A stretch of 64,000 nucleotides of DNA from NCBI RefSeq assembly GCF_041902385.1, contig NZ_CP169244.1:496001-560000 (forward strand), read 5' to 3'. Every line of letters begins with the position of its first letter. Within the stretch, counting starts at the first letter, position 1. Made by a program: the position numbers and the translations under genes. The DNA is from Arcticibacter sp041902385 (GTDB taxonomy: Bacteria > Bacteroidota > Bacteroidia > Sphingobacteriales > Sphingobacteriaceae). The notes beneath the pieces were generated by a model that saw only the letters and a program-made list of their open reading frames with translations, made no database searches and was not told the origin of the DNA. Positions 8,510 to 16,837 of this stretch are shown piece after piece.

Positions 8510-9714
8510 TTAAGCCCGGCGTCTTTCTTTTTCCCTGATGATGAGGTTCAGCTCCCGGCTTGTCTGCCCGGCAATAGACGTATTCTCCTGAGCGCGTCTG
8601 AAAAGATAAGGCAGCACAGCCTTCACCGGTCCGTAGGGAACGTACTTAGTGACGTTATATCCTGCATCTGCCAGATTAAAACTCAAGTTATCGCTCATCC
8701 CCAATAATTGTGAAAAATACAGATGGGGATGGTTATGTGCCAGGCCATACTGATTGATCAGTTCGGCCAGCAGGCGGCAGCTTTGCTCGTTATGGGTGCC
8801 CGCTACGAAAGCGGTGTGCTCAATATGCTGAATGCAGAATCGGAGCGCCTCGTTGTACTCACGGTCAGTGGCTTCCTTGCTGTCATTAATAGGTGAAGGA
8901 TAGCCCAGGCGTTGTGCCCGTTCTCTTTCCTTTTCCATATAAGCCCCTCTTACAAGTTTCGCTCCCAGGATAAATCCGTCGGTCTCGGCCAGGTAAACAT
9001 CGGCCTGCAGGGAAGCAAGCTTGTCATTGCGGTAGAGCTGGTAGGTATTGTACACAATTGCCTCTTCGCGGTTGTACTGGCGCATCATCTCGATGGCCAT
9101 ATCGTCTATTGCTCCCTGTATCCAGGTTTCTTCGGCGTCGATCATAACGGGTACTTCAAGCTCGTAGGCCAGGCGACAGATCTGGTTCACACGGGCTTTC
9201 ACCTTAAAATACTCGGCTTGTTCGGCGGTACTCAGTGTCTCTTTAGCTGTAACCTTCTTGAGAAGGCCGAAACGGGCAATACCGGTTGGCTTGAATACCG
9301 TGAGCGGAATGCGCTGATCGGTCTTTGCCTTGCGGATAATCGAAAGGATCTCTTCGGTAGTCTGAATAAAGCTCTTCTCGTCCTGTTCGCCTTCTACCGA
9401 GTAGTCTAGAATAGTCCCTACTCCTCCCCTTGCCAGCTGTTCAATCGTGCCATCACTTTCCTCTATCGTCTCCCCCCGCAGAACTGTGCAAAAATGGTTT
9501 TCTTGATCAGCGGGATTACCGGCAATCCCATTTTTATAGCGCTATTGGTGAGCCCAGGGCCAACTTTAGTCAGAAAATTGCTGCTGATGATTTTGAATAG
9601 CCAGTAAGCACGATTGAGATCTTCTTTCGATTTTCCTCTGAAGGCGATCTCGGTATTATTGAAATTGGGAACCTTCAGGTTTCCCGTCTGTACTTCTGAT
9701 TTACCCTGTGTCAT
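8510..9714 (-). CDS. Proline dehydrogenase; frameshifted
   Basis: The FAD enzyme that oxidises proline to pyrroline-5-carboxylate, of the monofunctional PRODH type. The N-terminal part (NNTEIAFRGKSKEDLNRAYW to IFAQFCGG) ends in a premature stop at 9463. The rest continues in another frame: ETIEESDGTIEQLARGGVGT, ILDYSVEG, FKPTGIARF, VMIDAEETWIQ, KLVRGAYMEKER, FVAGTHNEQS and YVPYGP. One extra base in the C6 run at 9472-9477 (G6 on the coding strand) joins them into one protein of about 402 residues, the normal length. All substrate and FAD-binding landmarks are then present, which favours sequence error over decay. Confidence 0.88.
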
Positions 9715-9750
9715 CTGGCTAAATTATGAAAAATTGAACTTGATTTTATG

Positions 9751-9758
9751 TAGGTTTG
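9751..9758 (+). promoter_or_regulatory. -7 promoter element (TAGGTTTG) of S4/aroB operon
   Basis: TAGGTTTG matches TAnnTTTG and is followed by TCGT and the ATG at 9763. An ATTG at 9733-9736 is in the right range for the -33 element. The predicted mRNA is leaderless. Confidence 0.6.
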
Positions 9759-9762
9759 TCGT

Positions 9763-9969
9763 ATGATAGAATTTCATCTGGTCGGAGAGTTTATTCCGCT
9801 GATCCAGTTGCTGAAGGCCACCAACGTGGTACAGACAGGAGGTGAAGCACAGATCGTGGTGTCAGAGGGGGAGGTTAAATGCAACGGAGAAGTGGAATAC
9901 AGAAAGCGTCTGAAAGTGAAAAGAGGCGACATTGTGGAGTTTGACCGGCATAAGATTATCGTTAAATAG
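9763..9969 (+). CDS. Small S4-domain RNA-binding protein (YbcJ/YaaA type)
   Basis: A 68-residue protein that is almost wholly an S4 fold: IPLIQLLKATNVVQTGGEA, VVSEGEVKCNGEVEYRKRLK, VKRGDIVEFD. S4 domains bind structured RNA, and free-standing copies such as YbcJ or YaaA may act in ribosome or RNA metabolism. The next gene, aroB, begins 2 bp after its stop, so the two are surely co-transcribed. This pairing gives no clear functional hint. Confidence 0.85.
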   Translation: MIEFHLVGEFIPLIQLLKATNVVQTGGEAQIVVSEGEVKCNGEVEYRKRLKVKRGDIVEFDRHKIIVK

Positions 9970-9971
9970 TG

Positions 9972-11036
9972 ATGCAGCCCATACAGAGTAACGGATATGC
10001 TGTTTTCTTTGATGACAGCCTGAAGCAACTAAAAAAACTGCTTGACGAGTCGCAGTATTCAAAGGTCTTTTTTCTCACCGACCTCAACACCTCGCAGCAT
10101 TGTATGCCGCTGATCGGCAAATACCTGCCTGATCTGGAAGACTACGACATTATTGAAGTGGATCCGGGCGAGGAAAATAAAAACATTGATTATTGCATTG
10201 GCGTATGGCGTATGCTGCTCGACTTTGGCGCCGACCGCAATAGCCTTCTCATTAATCTTGGCGGGGGTGTCGTTACCGATATGGGAGGCTTCGCCGCTTC
10301 CACTTTTAAGCGCGGCATCGATTTCATACAGATCCCTACCACCCTGCTTTCGCAGGTAGATGCTTCAGTTGGGGGTAAGACGGGCATTGACCTGGGCAGC
10401 ATCAAGAACATCATCGGCACCTTTGCCCAGCCTAAGGCGGTGATCATCTCTGCCGAATTCCTGAAAACCCTGGATGAGCGTCAGCTGCGCTCCGGCTTTG
10501 CTGAAATCATTAAACACGGCCTCATTGCCGATCGCGATTATTACTACCGGATTCAGCAGGTACCCCTGGAAAATATGCCTGCTGAAATAGTCTACCGCTC
10601 TGTTGAGATCAAAAATCAGGTGGTAACCGCTGATCCATTTGAGAAGGGGCTTCGCAAGACGCTGAACTTTGGACATACCATCGGGCATGCCGTGGAAACG
10701 TATTCGCTGATGAACTACAGCAATCCGCTCCTTCACGGGGAAGCGATTGCTGTGGGCATGATCTGCGAGGCGTATCTTTCGTTTAAACATAATAACCTGA
10801 GCGAACAGGAGCTGCAGGAGATTGTGGCCTATATCCGTTCGGTGTATACTGACTATCCCTTAAAGACCGCTTCTTACGACGAAGTGCTTGAATTTATGCG
10901 CAACGATAAGAAGAACACCAATGGCAATATCGGTTTTGCACTGCTGAAGACCATTGGAGCGTGCGATTACAATATTTATCTGAGCGAAGAACAGATTGTG
11001 GAGAGCCTCGATTATTATCGTTCTATAACGGTCTAG
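9972..11036 (+). CDS. aroB: 3-dehydroquinate synthase
   Basis: Second enzyme of the shikimate pathway; it closes DAHP to 3-dehydroquinate using NAD and a metal. The protein is 354 residues from the ATG at 9972. The NAD-binding signature GGGVVTDMGGFAASTFKRG lies around residues 96-114 and is followed by IPTTLLSQVDASVGGKTGID. The metal ligands fit GFAEIIKHG (Glu), LNFGHTIGHA (His) and LLHGEAIAVGM (His). The gene follows the S4 gene by 2 bp and is separate from the main aro operon, which starts about 600 bp downstream with its own promoter. Confidence 0.96.
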   Translation: MQPIQSNGYAVFFDDSLKQLKKLLDESQYSKVFFLTDLNTSQHCMPLIGKYLPDLEDYDIIEVDPGEENKNIDYCIGVWRMLLDFGADRNSLLINLGGGVVTDMGGFAASTFKRGIDFIQIPTTLLSQVDASVGGKTGIDLGSIKNIIGTFAQPKAVIISAEFLKTLDERQLRSGFAEIIKHGLIADRDYYYRIQQVPLENMPAEIVYRSVEIKNQVVTADPFEKGLRKTLNFGHTIGHAVETYSLMNYSNPLLHGEAIAVGMICEAYLSFKHNNLSEQELQEIVAYIRSVYTDYPLKTASYDEVLEFMRNDKKNTNGNIGFALLKTIGACDYNIYLSEEQIVESLDYYRSITV

Positions 11037-11577
11037 CGAGAGCTCTGTTGCCGGTGCGTGGTCATTGGCAACAGCAGGTTGTTCCTTGCCAGGGGGCCGG
11101 TATTTTGAAAAAGTGCCGATCTTTATTGAAAGAACATTTAGCCGAATTCATCCTCCCTTGCGAGCGCAGCTCCTGAGTATTTGTTGTGAACGTCTTTTTG
11201 CCATTAAATGGCCACATAGATCCTTAAGGACCTTCATCCCCTTTTTGTGCGAACAGCTCATGAATATTTTCGTCGAAGGCCTATTGCTTTAAGTCGAAGG
11301 CCTATTGCTTTAATAAGAGGATTAATTGTTTTAAAAGGGCCAAATGGGATCTTAACTAAGTTTAAAAGTCGCCGATAACACTCAGCCAGATTCAGTGCCG
11401 TTCTGTGAGCACCGCGCCTTAATGTTCTTTATAAAGAATCTTCATTTTATTGGCATAATCAACGGTTTAAGTATCTAAATGAAATTACCTCGCTATGTTT
11501 CGAAGCCGTAAAGAAGATTTAATCAGCTCCTGGTCCGTTTAGGAATGCACAATTCACGAATGTTTTTTCTTTTTCTC
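11037..11577. other. Intergenic spacer with a short direct repeat
   Basis: There is no credible gene between aroB and the pheA leader promoter. GTCGAAGGCCTATTGCTTTA occurs twice in tandem, at 11272-11291 and 11293-11312 (21-bp period). The rest is AT-rich. No clear terminator hairpin follows aroB. Confidence 0.5.
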
Positions 11578-11607
11578 TTGACAGTTAATTTTATACGCGT
11601 ATATTTG
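11578..11607 (+). promoter_or_regulatory. Promoter of the aromatic operon leader
   Basis: TATATTTG at 11600-11607 matches the Bacteroidota -7 element TAnnTTTG. A TTG (TCTTGAC context) at 11578-11580 lies 19 bp upstream, where the -33 element is expected. Transcription should begin near 11612, about 14 bases before the leader peptide. Confidence 0.65.
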
Positions 11608-11625
11608 GTTTCGTTAAGCAACAGA

Positions 11626-11676
11626 ATGACAAACATCAGCACATATTGGTTCGGTTACTTTTACTACTTTAGGTAA
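11626..11676 (+). CDS. Aromatic leader peptide (attenuator) of the pheA operon
   Basis: A 16-codon frame, MTNISTYWFGYFYYFR, ending in TAA at 11674-11676. Eight of 16 residues are aromatic (four Tyr, three Phe, one Trp), and eight of the last ten codons before the stop belong to Tyr, Trp or Phe. It sits between a promoter and a pair of competing hairpins upstream of pheA, the layout of a transcription attenuator that senses charged tRNA. The presence of all three aromatic residues fits an operon that makes shared precursors as well as phenylalanine. The start has no strong Shine-Dalgarno site. By chance such a run of aromatic codons in this position is very unlikely. Confidence 0.85.
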   Translation: MTNISTYWFGYFYYFR

Positions 11677-11678
11677 AA

Positions 11679-11728
11679 GCCGGGACTGATATGTTTTGAC
11701 TCAAGAAACTGATATATAAAGTCCCGGC
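11679..11728 (+). promoter_or_regulatory. Antiterminator helix of the aromatic attenuator
   Basis: GCCGGGACT (11679-11687, three bases after the leader stop codon) is fully complementary to AGTCCCGGC (11720-11728). This helix excludes the downstream terminator because it uses the terminator's 5' arm. A ribosome finishing the leader would cover 11679-11687 and block it; a ribosome stalled at the early aromatic codons would leave it free. Low charged aromatic tRNA should therefore turn the operon on. Confidence 0.8.
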
Positions 11729-11751
11729 ACACAAAGCCGGGACTTTTTTTT
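11719..11751 (+). terminator. Rho-independent terminator of the attenuator
   Basis: AAGTCCCGGC (11719-11728) and GCCGGGACTT (11736-11745) form a perfect 10-bp stem with the loop ACACAAA, followed by eight T (11744-11751). The T-run ends only four bases before the pheA ATG at 11756, so the hairpin would also limit ribosome access to pheA. Confidence 0.92.
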
Positions 11752-11755
11752 GACC

Positions 11756-12586
11756 ATGAACAAGAAAAGAGTAGCTATTCAGGGCATCAGGGCCTCCTTC
11801 CACGAAGAAGCAGCGTTAAAATTCTTTGGAGATGACATCGAGACGATCGAGTGCAATTCCTTTAAACAAACCTGCGACGCCTTACGCGGGAAGAAGGCAG
11901 ACTACGTGGTGATGGCCATTGAGAATTCCATCGCCGGAAGTCTCCTGCCAAATTATGCCCTGCTGCGCGACTACCGCTTTTCGATCATCGGCGAGGTGTA
12001 CCTGAGGATCCAGCTTCACCTGCTGGCACTTCCGGGAGTGAAGTTTGAGCAGATCAAAAACGTAGAATCGCACCCCATTGCCATCAGGCAATGCATTGAC
12101 TTCTTCGACGAGTACCCCCACCTCAACGTAAAGGAGAGTACCGACACGGCTGCCTGCGCCAAGCGCATCAGGGAGGAGCAGCTGACAGATACGGTAGCTA
12201 TTGCCAACCAGCTGGCGGCTAAACTGTACGACCTGGAGATCCTGGAACGCAGGATTGAATCGAACAAAAAGAACTATACGCGTTTCCTGATCCTCACCGA
12301 TCATAAGGAAACGGACATTCCGGAAGCGAACAAGGCTTCGCTTTCTTTCCAGACCACCAATGAAGTTGGCTCTCTGGCTCATGTGCTCAACATCTTTGCC
12401 GAGCATGAGGTGAACCTGAGCAAGATCCAGTCGATGCCTGTACTGGGCAGACGCAACGAGTACAACTTCTATGTGGATGTGGAATGGCAGGACGTGGCGA
12501 AATACCAGGCCGCCATCAGCAAGGTACTGAGGCATACCGTAAACTTCACCCTCATGGGTGAATACCTTAAAAACGAACGGGTTTGA
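11756..12586 (+). CDS. pheA: Prephenate dehydratase with ACT domain
   Basis: Converts prephenate to phenylpyruvate, the branch step toward phenylalanine. It is 276 residues from the ATG at 11756. The catalytic periplasmic-binding-like domain (about 5-180) shows AIQGIRASFHEEAA, AIENSIAGSLLPNY and NYTRFLIL, with the conserved TRF motif. The ACT domain (about 195-270) shows LSFQTTNEVGSLAHVLNIF and LSKIQSMPVLGRRNEYNFY, the usual site of allosteric inhibition by phenylalanine. No chorismate mutase domain is fused to it; that activity lies in the next gene. Expression is predicted to be controlled by the attenuator just upstream. Confidence 0.95.
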   Translation: MNKKRVAIQGIRASFHEEAALKFFGDDIETIECNSFKQTCDALRGKKADYVVMAIENSIAGSLLPNYALLRDYRFSIIGEVYLRIQLHLLALPGVKFEQIKNVESHPIAIRQCIDFFDEYPHLNVKESTDTAACAKRIREEQLTDTVAIANQLAAKLYDLEILERRIESNKKNYTRFLILTDHKETDIPEANKASLSFQTTNEVGSLAHVLNIFAEHEVNLSKIQSMPVLGRRNEYNFYVDVEWQDVAKYQAAISKVLRHTVNFTLMGEYLKNERV

Positions 12587-12606
12587 GGACTTAGGTGAGG
12601 GTGGCG

Positions 12607-12840
12607 GGTTGTGTGTCGTGAGTAATAAGTAGTAAGTGGTAAGTAGTAAGTGGTAAGTGGTAAGTAGTAAGTGGTAAGTAATAAGTAATAAGTAATAAGT
12701 AGTAAGTAATATAGTTAAGCTGATAGCCGACAGCCGACAGCCGATAGCCGACAGCCGATAGCCAACAGCTGATAGCCGACAGCCAACAGCCGACAGCTGA
12801 TAGCTGATAGCCGATAGCCAACAGCCAATCGCCGATAGCT
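12607..12840. repeat. 7-bp periodic arrays between pheA and the DAHP synthase gene
   Basis: Two adjoining arrays. The first repeats TAAGTRR (TAAGTAG, TAAGTGG, TAAGTAA) from about 12625 to 12710. The second repeats YRAYAGC (CGATAGC, CGACAGC, CAACAGC, TGATAGC) from about 12720 to 12840. The register of 7 is kept throughout while positions 5-7 vary. The open frames on the minus strand (LLAIGYQLSAVGCWLSA type) are products of the repeat, not genes. Confidence 0.9.
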
Positions 12841-12864
12841 TTTAATAACAATCATATTTATAGT

Positions 12865-13974
12865 ATGAAATTGAATCTCAACATTGAACCATTGGATACA
12901 TGGTTGAAGCCCTCTCACCAGCCGCTGGTGATTGCTGGCCCCTGCAGCGCAGAAACAGAAGAACAACTTCTCGCTACAGCTGATCTTCTAGCTAAAACAG
13001 GTAAAATTTCTGTCCTGCGGGCTGGCATCTGGAAACCGCGAACCCGTCCGGGTGAGTTTGAAGGTATTGGCAGCATCGGGCTCGAATGGCTCAGAAAGGC
13101 AAAACATGCTACGGGCCTGCCCATTACGGTGGAAGTAGCCACCGGCAAGCATGTGGAAGAGGCTTTAGCTGCTGGAGTGGACATTTTATGGGTAGGTGCG
13201 CGTTCAACTGTGAACCCTTTTACTGTTCAGGAAATTGCGGATGCGCTGAAAGGGGTCGATATCCCGGTGATGGTAAAGAACCCGGTAAATCCCGACCTTT
13301 CTCTTTGGATCGGTGCCCTTGAGCGTATTAATAATGCGGGCATCACCAAGCTGGCGGCTATTTCACGCGGCTTTTCTTCTTATGAGAAGTCGGCGTTCAG
13401 GAATGAACCGATGTGGGAACTGACTATCCAGCTCAAGACGCTTTGTCCGCAATTGCCCGTGATCTGCGATCCAAGTCATATCTGCGGAAACCGCGAGCTG
13501 ATTCCTTACATTTCTCAGAAGGCGCTCGATTTGGAAATGAACGGGCTAATGATCGAGTCGCATATCGATCCTTCTGTTGCATGGACAGACGCCAAGCAGC
13601 AGCTCACGCCTTCTGCCCTGTCTGACCTGATTGATCACCTGACCATTCGTCAGCCTCAACCGGTGAACCCGGTGGTCTCTGATAAGCTGGCTGAACTGCG
13701 CAAGCAGATCGACAAAATTGATGACCTGCTCATTCAAAAGCTGGCAGAACGTATGTCGATCGTGGAAAAGATCGGGGAATATAAACGAGATAACGATATC
13801 ACCATCCTTCAGTTAAACCGATGGGATGAGATCATAAAAAAACGTGCGAGCTTTGGCAAGGCACTGAAACTGGATGAAGAGTTTACGACGAAGATGCTGG
13901 AGCTCATCCACGCGGAATCTATCCGCAGGCAGACGGAGATCATGAACGCTAAAAGTCCGGTTGCAGAAAAATGA
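12865..13974 (+). CDS. Bifunctional DAHP synthase / chorismate mutase (type II)
   Basis: Two fused enzymes in 369 residues. Residues about 15-260 form a KDO8P-synthase-like DAHP synthase (PLVIAGPCSAETEEQL, VLRAGIWKPRTRPGEFEG, MVKNPVNPDLSLWIGA, VICDPSHICG), which condenses PEP and erythrose-4-phosphate. Residues about 270-365 form an AroQ-type chorismate mutase (LRKQIDKIDDLLIQKLAERM, EKIGEYKR). This fusion is typical of Bacteroidota and lets the mutase domain act as the feedback sensor. It controls entry into the shikimate pathway and also makes prephenate for pheA. Its stop overlaps the aroA start (ATGA). Confidence 0.95.
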   Translation: MKLNLNIEPLDTWLKPSHQPLVIAGPCSAETEEQLLATADLLAKTGKISVLRAGIWKPRTRPGEFEGIGSIGLEWLRKAKHATGLPITVEVATGKHVEEALAAGVDILWVGARSTVNPFTVQEIADALKGVDIPVMVKNPVNPDLSLWIGALERINNAGITKLAAISRGFSSYEKSAFRNEPMWELTIQLKTLCPQLPVICDPSHICGNRELIPYISQKALDLEMNGLMIESHIDPSVAWTDAKQQLTPSALSDLIDHLTIRQPQPVNPVVSDKLAELRKQIDKIDDLLIQKLAERMSIVEKIGEYKRDNDITILQLNRWDEIIKKRASFGKALKLDEEFTTKMLELIHAESIRRQTEIMNAKSPVAEK

Positions 13975-15238
13975 GCGGAGAAAAAATAACGCTCTCGGGC
14001 CCCCGGATAGCGTTGACTGCACCATTGAGCTAACTGGCTCCAAAAGTGAAAGTAACCGGGCCCTGATCCTTAACGCTCTGAGCGGCGGAACTGTAGAGGT
14101 GCACAACCTTTCGTCGGCTCACGATACCGTCTTGATGCAGCGAAGCCTGGAGCTGGCGGCTGAATCGGCTTCTTCGCTGAGCAGAGAGCAGACGCCGGTG
14201 CTGATAGATATCGGCCCTGCCGGTACTGCCATGCGTTTCCTTTCGGCTTATTTTGCCGTATCGGGAACCTCGGCTATCCTCACTGGTACAGAGCGCATGA
14301 AACAGCGTCCTATCGGCATCCTGGTAACGGCCCTCCGCGAGCTCGGTGCCCGCATTGATTATACTGAAAAGGAGGGCTACCCTCCTCTTCGCTTCCACAC
14401 GGGATTTCTGCAGCTAAGCAGTGTAATACGCATCAAGGGTGATGTCAGCTCCCAATATCTTACCGCCCTGCTCCTGGTAGCAGCCAATATGCCCCACGGT
14501 CTGGAACTTCAGATTGAGGGTGAACTTACCTCGCGCCCCTACGTGGAAATGACGCTGGCACTGCTGGCAGAGTGCGGGATCGCTCACCAATGGGTCGGGA
14601 GTACGATATCTATCGAGCCCCAGGAGTATTCAAAAGCAGTGATCAATGTGGAGCCCGATTGGAGTGCAGCTTCTTATTGGTACTCGATCGCGGCTTTGTC
14701 TGAAAAGGCAGAGATCACGCTCCCCTGGCTAAAACAAAACAGCCTGCAGGGCGACAGCCGGATCAGCGGAATCATGAAGGCCTTTGGGGTGGAAACTTCT
14801 TTCTACGAGGGTGGGATCCGGATAACAAAAGCAGGTCAGGGGTCACGTGAGGGCTTTTTTGATCTGAAGGACTGTCCCGATCTGGCTCAGACCGTAATTG
14901 TGTGCAGTGCCGCCCTCGGCCACGAAGCAACGTTCACCGGGCTGGAGACCTTGAAGATCAAGGAAACCGACCGGATTACCGCCCTTCAGAACGAGCTGTC
15001 GAAGATTGGCGTGCGCCTGATCGAAGAGAATGAACTGTACCGGCTCGATTGCTCGGGCCTGCATTTCCCGCCGAGAGTGAACATCGCCACCTACGAAGAT
15101 CACCGAATGGCAATGGCTTTTGCCCCCCTCGCATTGAAGGTGCCTCAGGTGGTCATTGAAGAGCCGATGGTGGTAGCCAAGTCTTACCCCTCGTTCTGGG
15201 ATGACCTGAAGAAAGCGGGCTTTGGAATTGGGTTGTGA
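13971..15238 (+). CDS. aroA: EPSP synthase (3-phosphoshikimate 1-carboxyvinyltransferase); frameshift near start
   Basis: Transfers the enolpyruvyl group of PEP to shikimate-3-phosphate. Landmarks are GSKSESNRALIL, GPAGTAMRFLSAYF, GDVSSQYLTALLL, LKIKETDRI and YEDHRMAMAFAPLAL. The natural start is the ATG at 13971, overlapping the previous stop and giving MSGEKITLSGP. That frame then breaks at the C5 run 14000-14004, where a sixth C would join it to PDSVDCTIELTGSKSE. Without that base only a TTG at 13961 opens the frame and the N terminus looks foreign. With it the length is about 423, normal for the family. Bacteroidota EPSP synthases of this shape are single-domain cytoplasmic proteins. Confidence 0.93.
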
Positions 15239-15240
15239 GT

Positions 15241-15726
15241 CTTTGAGTTGTAAGTGGTAAGTGGTAAGTTATGAGTGGGGAGTGGCGAGTTGTAGCGGAT
15301 TTGCGGGTTGTGGGTTGTGGGTTGCAGGTGGCTGATTGCTGCTGATTGCTAATTACTGATTGCCGATTGTCGATTGCTGATTGCTAATTACTGATCGCTG
15401 ATTGCCGATTGCTAATTGCTAATTATCGGGTTGAGGTATTAGTATTGAGTATTGAGATAATAGAATCCGGTATTTAGATACACGCAACCGAGTTCTCAAA
15501 TGCGCAATAAATCCCTTAACAAACAACAGAGATAGCGCACAACCCCGAAGACAACTTGAAACTTACTACTTACAACTTAAGACTTATAACTCACTACTTA
15601 AAGGCTTACAACTTAAAACTTACTACTTACAACTCAAACACTTATAACTTATAACTTACTACTTACAACCCGAAGGCTTACTACTTAAAACTTACTACTT
15701 ACAACTCAAAGACTTACAACTCAAAG
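15241..15726. repeat. 7-bp periodic arrays in inverted arrangement, aroA-aroC spacer
   Basis: The left part repeats GTAAGTG-like and then TTGCTGA/TTGCTAA/TTACTGA heptamers (15241-15430). The right part repeats ACTTACT/ACTTACA/ACTTATA heptamers (about 15550-15726), the reverse complement of the first type. CTTTGAGTTGTAAGT at 15241-15255 is exactly complementary to ACTTACAACTCAAAG at 15697-15711 and again at 15712-15726, so the whole spacer could fold back on itself. There is no coding potential. Confidence 0.88.
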
Positions 15727-15745
15727 ACATACAACTTATAGCAGC

Positions 15746-16837
15746 ATGGCAGGAAATAGCTTCGGACAACTATTCAGGATTACCACCTTCGGCGAGTCGC
15801 ATGGAGCGGCAGTGGGGGTGATCATTGATGGCTGTCCTCCCAACATCGAAATTGACGAAGAGTTCATTCAGAGCGAGCTGGACAAGCGGAAGCCTGGCCA
15901 GTCGCGCATCACCACCCAGCGGAAGGAAAGCGATACCGCTCAGATCCTCTCGGGCGTATTTGAAGGCAAGAGTACGGGGACCCCGCTTGCGATCGTGATC
16001 CCTAATGAGGACCAGCGCTCTAAAGACTATGACCATAACAAGGACATCTTCCGCCCTTCTCATGCCGACTATACCTATCAGGCCAAGTACGGCATCCGCG
16101 ACCATCGTGGGGGCGGACGGTCATCAGCCAGAGAAACAGCTGCACGGGTGGCAGCGGGCGCTGTAGCGAAGCTCTTTCTCAGGCAACAGGGCATCGAAGT
16201 CTTCGCTCACGTCTCTTCGGCGGGCAAAATAGATGCTCCAAATCTATCTTCTGACGATCTCGCCAGTCTTCTTGAAATCCGCGAAAGTAATATCGTACGC
16301 TGTGCCGATCCTGCTACCGCCAATGAAATGATCGAGATGATCGACGGCATCCGTAAACAGGGCGACACGGTCGGAGGAAAGATCTCCTGCCTGATCCGCA
16401 ATTGTCCGGTGGGACTTGGTGAGCCTGTGTTCGACAAGCTGCATGCCGATCTGGGCAAGGCGATGTTGAGCATTAACGCCGTCCATGGCTTCGAGTACGG
16501 CTCAGGTTTTGCAGGCTCGGAAATGAAGGGTTCAGAGCATAACGACATTTTTCAGCCCGCCGAGGGCGACAAGGGCATTACGACCCTCACTAATTTCTCC
16601 GGAGGCATCCAGGGCGGGATATCTAACGGCATGGACATCATGTTCAGAGTCGCCTTTAAGCCCATTGCCACGATCATGCAAAGTCAGCAGACCATCGACG
16701 CGGAAGGGAACTCAGCTGAAATAAAGGGCAAGGGCCGGCATGACCCCTGCGTAGTCCCCCGCGCCGTTCCCATAGTGGAAGCCATGGCAGCGCTTGTCAT
16801 CGCAGACCACCTGCTGAGGCAGAAAGCAATCAGATAG
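15746..16837 (+). CDS. aroC: Chorismate synthase
   Basis: Makes chorismate from EPSP with reduced FMN. It is 363 residues, the normal length. The family signatures are present: FGESHGAAVGVIIDGCPP near the N terminus, DHRGGGRSSARETAARVAAG in the middle and RHDPCVVPRAVPIVEAM near the end. It is the last gene of the aro set in this window. It is separated from aroA by about 500 bp of heptamer repeats, yet no terminator lies between them, so it may still be read from the pheA promoter. The stop codon lies inside the stem of the following hairpin. Confidence 0.97.
   Translation: MAGNSFGQLFRITTFGESHGAAVGVIIDGCPPNIEIDEEFIQSELDKRKPGQSRITTQRKESDTAQILSGVFEGKSTGTPLAIVIPNEDQRSKDYDHNKDIFRPSHADYTYQAKYGIRDHRGGGRSSARETAARVAAGAVAKLFLRQQGIEVFAHVSSAGKIDAPNLSSDDLASLLEIRESNIVRCADPATANEMIEMIDGIRKQGDTVGGKISCLIRNCPVGLGEPVFDKLHADLGKAMLSINAVHGFEYGSGFAGSEMKGSEHNDIFQPAEGDKGITTLTNFSGGIQGGISNGMDIMFRVAFKPIATIMQSQQTIDAEGNSAEIKGKGRHDPCVVPRAVPIVEAMAALVIADHLLRQKAIR

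Noticed and set aside
9463..9714. Separate small gene upstream of the proline dehydrogenase C-terminal part
   Set aside because: Its sequence is the family N terminus and rejoins the rest with one base in a homopolymer; treated as one gene.
12591..12966. Minus-strand frames with LSAVGYRLSAV-type heptad peptides
   Set aside because: Translations of 7-bp repeats always give 7-residue periodic peptides; one runs into the DAHP synthase gene on the opposite strand.
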